From NCBI GenBank assembly GCA_002709395.1, contig PAQU01000056.1, positions 30,913 through 68,815 of the forward strand: a stretch of DNA of 37,903 nucleotides, written 5' to 3'. Positions within the stretch are counted from its first letter, which is position 1, and the number at the start of each line of letters is the position of its first letter. The DNA is from Roseibacillus sp. Its GTDB lineage: Bacteria; Verrucomicrobiota; Verrucomicrobiia; Verrucomicrobiales; Akkermansiaceae. Made by a program: the position numbers and the translations under genes. The notes beneath the pieces are model-generated. The model did not search any database. It had not been told where the DNA came from and saw only the letters and a program-made list of their open reading frames with translations. Positions 34,606-37,903 of this stretch are shown here, piece after piece.

Positions 34606-35085
34606 TCAATGGTGGTGGAGATGGGAGGAATTCCGGGGGTCGAGAAATTCCCACGATTCAACCAGACCATTCTGGAAGGTGACGCTGGCAGACCGGGAAG
34701 GGAGATATCCGATGGAAGGAGAGAACCCGAATCCGTGATAGCGGGATCCATGCCGGCCGGATCCGTATCCATGATACGTGTGGAAGGAGTGATGGAAATG
34801 GGGTTGCAGGCGGGTGTAGTCCCAGCGCTCGAAGGAGGCATTATTTCGGAAGCCCCTGATTTTCCGACTGGGAGTTCCAAGGGCGAGATAGACAGCAGGT
34901 TGGGACATCCCCTTTGTTATCGTCCCGCGGCTCGCCATTTCCCGGTGTTTGTCAGGAAGTGAATGATAGAGGGAGGCGTTGCGCTCGATACGCCACTGTG
35001 GGGTTGCGACTATGCAACTCAGGGTGGCGAGAGAGACGGCTGCAAGAGTGAGAGAGATCAGGATCCGGGAAGGAGAAGGCATCAA
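34606..35085 (-). CDS. Histidine-rich lipoprotein, SmpA/OmlA-like
   Basis: A 159-aa protein with a lipoprotein signal peptide (SLTLAAVSLATLSC, Cys24). The middle (about 55-92) reads GTITKGMSQPAVYLALGTPSRKIRGF...FERWDY, resembling the SmpA/OmlA (BamE-like) fold, where a GM...V...LG.P pattern is typical. It is followed by a His/Gly/Tyr-rich segment (HFHHSFHTYHGYGSGRHGS) and ends with HLHHH, which could bind metal. Function is not known. It is on the same strand upstream of the L,D-transpeptidase lipoprotein, 112 bp apart. Confidence 0.75.
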   Translation of the reverse strand: MMPSPSRILISLTLAAVSLATLSCIVATPQWRIERNASLYHSLPDKHREMASRGTITKGMSQPAVYLALGTPSRKIRGFRNNASFERWDYTRLQPHFHHSFHTYHGYGSGRHGSRYHGFGFSPSIGYLPSRSASVTFQNGLVESWEFLDPRNSSHLHHH

Positions 35086-35197
35086 TCTGGAAGAGGTTCC
35101 GCTGGAGACCCTATCGCTGATTTCCTGTCTTGCAGCTGTTTTTCATTCCCTAAAGTGCCTTGCCATCCGCGTGGCGCTGGTGGCACATTGGCACCCC

Positions 35198-35500
35198 ATG
35201 GTAAATCGTGATGTAATTCCTTCTGCGGACCTTGCCGATTGCCTCGCCAGATGTCCGGCCTGGGAGTTGGAGGGCAGGGAGATCACCAGGACTTTTGAGT
35301 TCACCTCTTTTCCCGGAGCCATTGATTTCGTCAATGCGGTTGCCGGAGTTGCGGAGGATGCCGGGCATCATCCCGATATTGATATCCGCTATGCGAGGAT
35401 CACCCTGCGATTGACGACTCACTCCAAGGGCGCCTTGACCGGGGCAGACTTCGAGGTAGCGGAGCGAATCGACAACCTGGGGGTTGAACCTGTCGGCTAG
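35198..35500 (+). CDS. 4a-hydroxytetrahydrobiopterin dehydratase (pterin-4a-carbinolamine dehydratase)
   Basis: A 100-aa protein from ATG 35198 with the full PCD signature: EDAGHHPDIDIRY (His57-His58-Pro59), THSKG (His75) and GADFEVAERID (Asp84). Length is typical for PCD/PhhB (about 95-115 aa). The enzyme regenerates pterin cofactor after aromatic amino-acid hydroxylation; many bacteria keep it without a hydroxylase, and no hydroxylase gene is in this window. The frame is open further upstream to 34979, but that part overlaps the opposite-strand lipoprotein and does not match the family. Its stop overlaps the stop of the convergent gene in CTAG (35497-35500). Confidence 0.93.
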   Translation: MVNRDVIPSADLADCLARCPAWELEGREITRTFEFTSFPGAIDFVNAVAGVAEDAGHHPDIDIRYARITLRLTTHSKGALTGADFEVAERIDNLGVEPVG

Positions 35501-36297
35501 CGTGGCAGGAGAATCTCCTCGGTGTCCAGGCCGGTGAGCCTTTTGATGCCCTTTACCAGGTGCCACATCACGAACATGAGTATCACCAGGATGGGAACGC
35601 CGATCGCGATGAAGCCCCAGAAGGTGAGCTTGCCCACTCCATTGTTATACTGGCGGCGGGCATCCACTCCGTCGAAGTCAATGCCGCCGAGGAAGTGCTG
35701 TGCCAGGAAGAAATTGGCAACGGTACTGACCAGGAACGAGGCAGAAAAAAGAATAGTGCAGGTGAAGAGGAGTCGCTTATAGCCTTCCCCGGCATCCCGT
35801 TCCTGCACCGTCCGTTCGATTTTTCCGATATCGAAGATCTGGGGACTGTAGAGGAAGGTGTTGAGTAGCGGGTTTTTGGTCCAGTGTGAGGCAAAGATGG
35901 CGAGTCCGAGAATGAGGGGAATAGAGCCCTCCTTGATCCCGAAGAGGGTAGGGGCATTGTCCCGCACGCCTCCGCCTGGCTGCCAGAGATAGAGAGTCAG
36001 GCCCCCGGTCAGCAGGACGGATGCGAGTCCCACCACCGAGAAAAAGTTAAGCCTGCGGTGCCGGAAGAAGAACCAGAGGCCATAGCAGAGGGGAAGTGCC
36101 AGTGCAATGATCAGAGCCTTGACCGGGCCGAGGTGCCACGGGCGGGGTTCCTTGGCGTCGATTCCCTCTGCCTGCAGTTTTTCCAGGATGGCCGGGTCAT
36201 CGCTCATCATCGTCAGGGCCATGATGGGCACCAGAACGTTGACGAGGATGTTCGTCAGCGGGTTCTCCTGGGGAGGCTTGGAGGCTGCGTCGGGCAT
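35497..36297 (-). CDS. VC0807-like integral membrane protein
   Basis: A 266-aa protein with about five to six hydrophobic helices: NILVNVLVPIMALTMM, ALIIALALPLCYGLWFFF, FFSVVGLASVLLTGGLTLYLW, SIPLILGLAIFASHW, LLFTCTILFSASFLVSTVANFFLAQ and FIAIGVPILVILMFVMWHLV. The combination of LALPLCYGLWF and the SFLVSTVANFFLA segment matches VC0807-type proteins of unknown function. It lies 77 bp downstream of the class II aldolase gene on the same strand. Confidence 0.8.
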   Translation of the reverse strand: MPDAASKPPQENPLTNILVNVLVPIMALTMMSDDPAILEKLQAEGIDAKEPRPWHLGPVKALIIALALPLCYGLWFFFRHRRLNFFSVVGLASVLLTGGLTLYLWQPGGGVRDNAPTLFGIKEGSIPLILGLAIFASHWTKNPLLNTFLYSPQIFDIGKIERTVQERDAGEGYKRLLFTCTILFSASFLVSTVANFFLAQHFLGGIDFDGVDARRQYNNGVGKLTFWGFIAIGVPILVILMFVMWHLVKGIKRLTGLDTEEILLPR

Positions 36298-36374
36298 GAG
36301 GGCGGAGAGGCCGGGTGGGCGGAAGCCAAAGGGCCTGACTTACGACCTTCGACCTCGGCGTCCCCGGCCTTCGG

Positions 36375-37403
36375 TCAGGACTGATGGATGCTTTTTCCGG
36401 TAGAGAGCAGGTCGTCGCAGGCGCGCTTGAGGCGATCGCAGAGGCTCTGCTCGGCTTTCTTGAGGTAGGAGCGGGGATCGTAGACCTTCTTGTTGCCTAC
36501 CTCTTCCTCGATCTTGAGTACGCCTTCGATGTTTTCGCAGATGTGGGTCACCACGGGCCGGGTGAAGGCATACTGGGTATCGGTGTCGATGTTCATCTTG
36601 ATCACACCATAGTCGAGGGTCTCCCGGAGTTCCTCGAGGGTGGATCCGCTCCCGCCGTGAAAGACCAGGTCCATTTCCGCGCCCTCTCCGTGCTTGTCCA
36701 TCACGGCTTTCTGCCCGTCCCGTAGAATGGTGGGCTTGAGTTTGACCGCCCCGGGCTTGTAGGCGCCGTGCACGTTGCCGAAGGTGGCCGCGAACATGAA
36801 GCGTCCGAGGGGATTCAGCGTCTCGTAGACCGTCATCATGTCCTCCGGGGTGGTGTAGAGCTTTTCGGCGGGCAGGCCAGAGGTGTCGTGGCCGTCTTCC
36901 TCACCGCCGACCACGCCGGCCTCGACCTCGAGGATGATGTCGAGTTCCACGCATTCTTTCATGATCTCGACCGAAAGGGCCATGTTTTCATCGAGGGGCA
37001 GTTCGGAAGCATCGAGCATGTGGGACTGGAAGAGAGGTCCCTGTCCGTTTTCCTTGCGGCGTCTGGATTCCTCAAGGAGGGGGCGAAGGAAACTATCCAC
37101 CTTGCCGGGGTGGCAGTGGTCGGTGTGCAGGGCGACCAGGACGTCGTATTTCTCGGCGAGCCGGTGGACGGCCTCGGCCAGCACGATTGAGCCAAAGGCC
37201 GCGTCATTAACTGCGAGACCAGAGGCAAATTGCCCCCCCCCGGACGAGAGTTGGATGATCCCGTCTGAATTCGCCTCGGAAAAAGCCTTCAGGGCCCCAT
37301 TGGCGGTGGTCAGGGAGGTGATGTTGATTGCGGGATAGGCATATCCACCCTTCTGGGCGGCATCCAGCATCTGACGGTATTGCTCAGGAGTCGCAACAGG
37401 CAT
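36375..37403 (-). CDS. fbaA: Class II fructose-bisphosphate aldolase
   Basis: A 342-aa zinc-dependent aldolase that cleaves fructose 1,6-bisphosphate into dihydroxyacetone phosphate and glyceraldehyde 3-phosphate in glycolysis and gluconeogenesis. Motifs are YAYPAINITS, ALHTDHCHPGK (residues 91-101, metal and catalytic region), LEVEAGVVGGEEDG, FGNVHG (second metal His), VFHGGSGS (third metal His plus phosphate loop) and VIKMNIDTDTQYAFT. Length and the long inserts fit the FbaA type (E. coli 359 aa). ATG 37403 is the only reasonable start. A C-tract at 37233-37241 encodes part of the SSGGG loop. Confidence 0.96.
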   Translation of the reverse strand: MPVATPEQYRQMLDAAQKGGYAYPAINITSLTTANGALKAFSEANSDGIIQLSSGGGQFASGLAVNDAAFGSIVLAEAVHRLAEKYDVLVALHTDHCHPGKVDSFLRPLLEESRRRKENGQGPLFQSHMLDASELPLDENMALSVEIMKECVELDIILEVEAGVVGGEEDGHDTSGLPAEKLYTTPEDMMTVYETLNPLGRFMFAATFGNVHGAYKPGAVKLKPTILRDGQKAVMDKHGEGAEMDLVFHGGSGSTLEELRETLDYGVIKMNIDTDTQYAFTRPVVTHICENIEGVLKIEEEVGNKKVYDPRSYLKKAEQSLCDRLKRACDDLLSTGKSIHQS

Positions 37404-37477
37404 GACACGTGCCCCTTACCGGGCCCGGGGTCCTGATGCAAGGCTGGAGAGCTTTGATTCATCCTGATATTTTAGGC

Positions 37478-37506
37478 TTGAGCGTAAGAAGGCTCCGGCG
37501 TATCCC
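37478..37506 (+). promoter_or_regulatory. Sigma-70-like promoter for tRNA-Tyr
   Basis: TTGAGC (37478-37483) and TATCCC (37501-37506) are 17 nt apart, and the expected start near 37513 lies about 10 nt before the mature tRNA 5' end. Its -35 is close to consensus and its -10 keeps TA. Position before a strong RNA gene supports it. Confidence 0.5.
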
Positions 37507-37523
37507 CTCCGCCCCGGCTTTTA

Positions 37524-37609
37524 GGGTAGGTACCGAAGCGGTCAAACGGGGCAGACTGTAAATCTGCTGGCTCACGCCTTCGAAGGTTCGAATCCTTCCC
37601 TGCCCACCA
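37524..37609 (+). tRNA. tRNA-Tyr (GTA)
   Basis: The cloverleaf is complete: acceptor GGGTAGG (37524-37530) pairs with CCTGCCC (37599-37605), the anticodon stem GCAGA/TCTGC encloses the loop CTGTAAA with anticodon GTA (37558-37560), and the T arm GAAGG-TTCGAAT-CCTTC is intact. A long variable arm fits a class II bacterial tRNA-Tyr. Discriminator A37606 and an encoded CCA (37607-37609) follow. Confidence 0.97.
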
Positions 37610-37640
37610 CTTCTTAGTCAATTCCGGGTGTCCTGAAGTC

Positions 37641-37903
37641 TCAGTCTCCCGGGCCGGAGTAGGTCGCGAGTGCGTAGGCCATGAAGGCGAGCCAGAGGGA
37701 GCAAAGCGCAAGGGCAGAGGACGCCAGCCACTGCCATGGTCCGAATGGGGAAGAGCGGGTGGCAGCAAGAAACACGATGGAGGAGATAAGACACAGGATG
37801 ATGGCGATCAGCTGGGTCAGGTGATAGGGGGCCTGGGTCCAGCCGTAGCGTTCCGAGAGGAGAATGGCGGGAATACAGGCCAGGGAGTAAATCGCGGTGA
37901 TGA
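37641..37903 (-). CDS. Membrane protein, 5' end cut by window edge
   Basis: A minus-strand frame enters from the right edge and ends at TGA 37643-37641, about 87 codons visible. It shows three hydrophobic segments (ITAIYSLACIPAILL, LTQLIAIILCLISSIVFLAA and WLASSALALCSLWLAFMAYAL), so it is an integral membrane protein. The start is outside the window and I recognise no family. It is convergent with tRNA-Tyr; no clear terminator lies in the 31 bp between them. Confidence 0.75.
   Translation of the reverse strand, partial: ITAIYSLACIPAILLSERYGWTQAPYHLTQLIAIILCLISSIVFLAATRSSPFGPWQWLASSALALCSLWLAFMAYALATYSGPGD

Noticed and set aside
36308-36370. Inverted repeat AGGCCGGG/CCCGGCCT between the class II aldolase and VC0807-like genes
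   Set aside because: The arms are 47 nt apart in a GC-rich gap with no T-tract, so a terminator or operator reading is not supported.
37472-37768. Minus-strand 98-codon frame containing GKDSNLRRREPADLQSAPFD
   Set aside because: It is the reverse complement of tRNA-Tyr, a well-known false gene call.

Overview
The window looks like a chromosomal segment of a Verrucomicrobiota (PVC superphylum) bacterium. The evidence is protein style: a planctomycete-type cytochrome c/DUF1549 protein, a PVC-type heme-binding CxxCH β-propeller/HEAT protein, large secreted lamin-tail/CotH proteins whose C-termini resemble 'FSSDLVNW' or 'FQSNDLRNW', a secreted PQQ-propeller protein, a DUF6288-like PDZ protein and a family C25 peptidase. 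Shine-Dalgarno sequences are weak or absent at most starts, so many starts were chosen from signal peptides and family alignment. No rRNA, CRISPR array, prophage or insertion sequence was seen.

Layout. 1-4472: a DUF1549-type cytochrome protein (cut by the left edge) diverges from a 1161-aa LTD/CotH protein. 4492-8378: a minus-strand, translationally coupled operon (degenerate oxidoreductase, Gfo/Idh/MocA oxidoreductase, HpcH/HpaI aldolase) diverges from a third oxidoreductase; this is probably a small sugar-acid catabolic module. 8521-13317: a secreted PQQ-like propeller protein, a small membrane protein and a giant PVC cytochrome. 13379-18184: a four-gene plus-strand operon of exported proteins (sialidase, PDZ/DUF6288-like, two α/β hydrolases), probably acting on a glycan or its acyl groups. 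18227-23351: LamG protein, L,D-transpeptidase, MarC protein, C25 peptidase, DksA/TraR-type zinc finger, DUF3817 protein and exported rhodanese. 23435-24211: a GC-rich zinc-ribbon gene that looks foreign. 24479-27223: a full-length RapA-type RNA polymerase-associated ATPase. 27271-30018: a secreted nuclease-like multidomain protein. 30078-37903: housekeeping and envelope genes (aconitase, LysE exporter, a second L,D-transpeptidase, His-rich lipoprotein, pterin dehydratase, VC0807-like membrane protein, class II aldolase, tRNA-Tyr, partial membrane protein).

How the genes work together: much of the window serves the cell surface and periplasm (polymer binding, hydrolysis, redox, peptidoglycan cross-linking). 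Intracellular oxidoreductases and the aldolase could process released sugars, and aconitase and fructose-bisphosphate aldolase connect to central metabolism. The points most worth a second look are the coupled operon with a shrunken dinucleotide domain, the GC-rich zinc-ribbon gene beside rapA, the DUF6288/sialidase/esterase operon, and three 22-bp dyads at gene boundaries.
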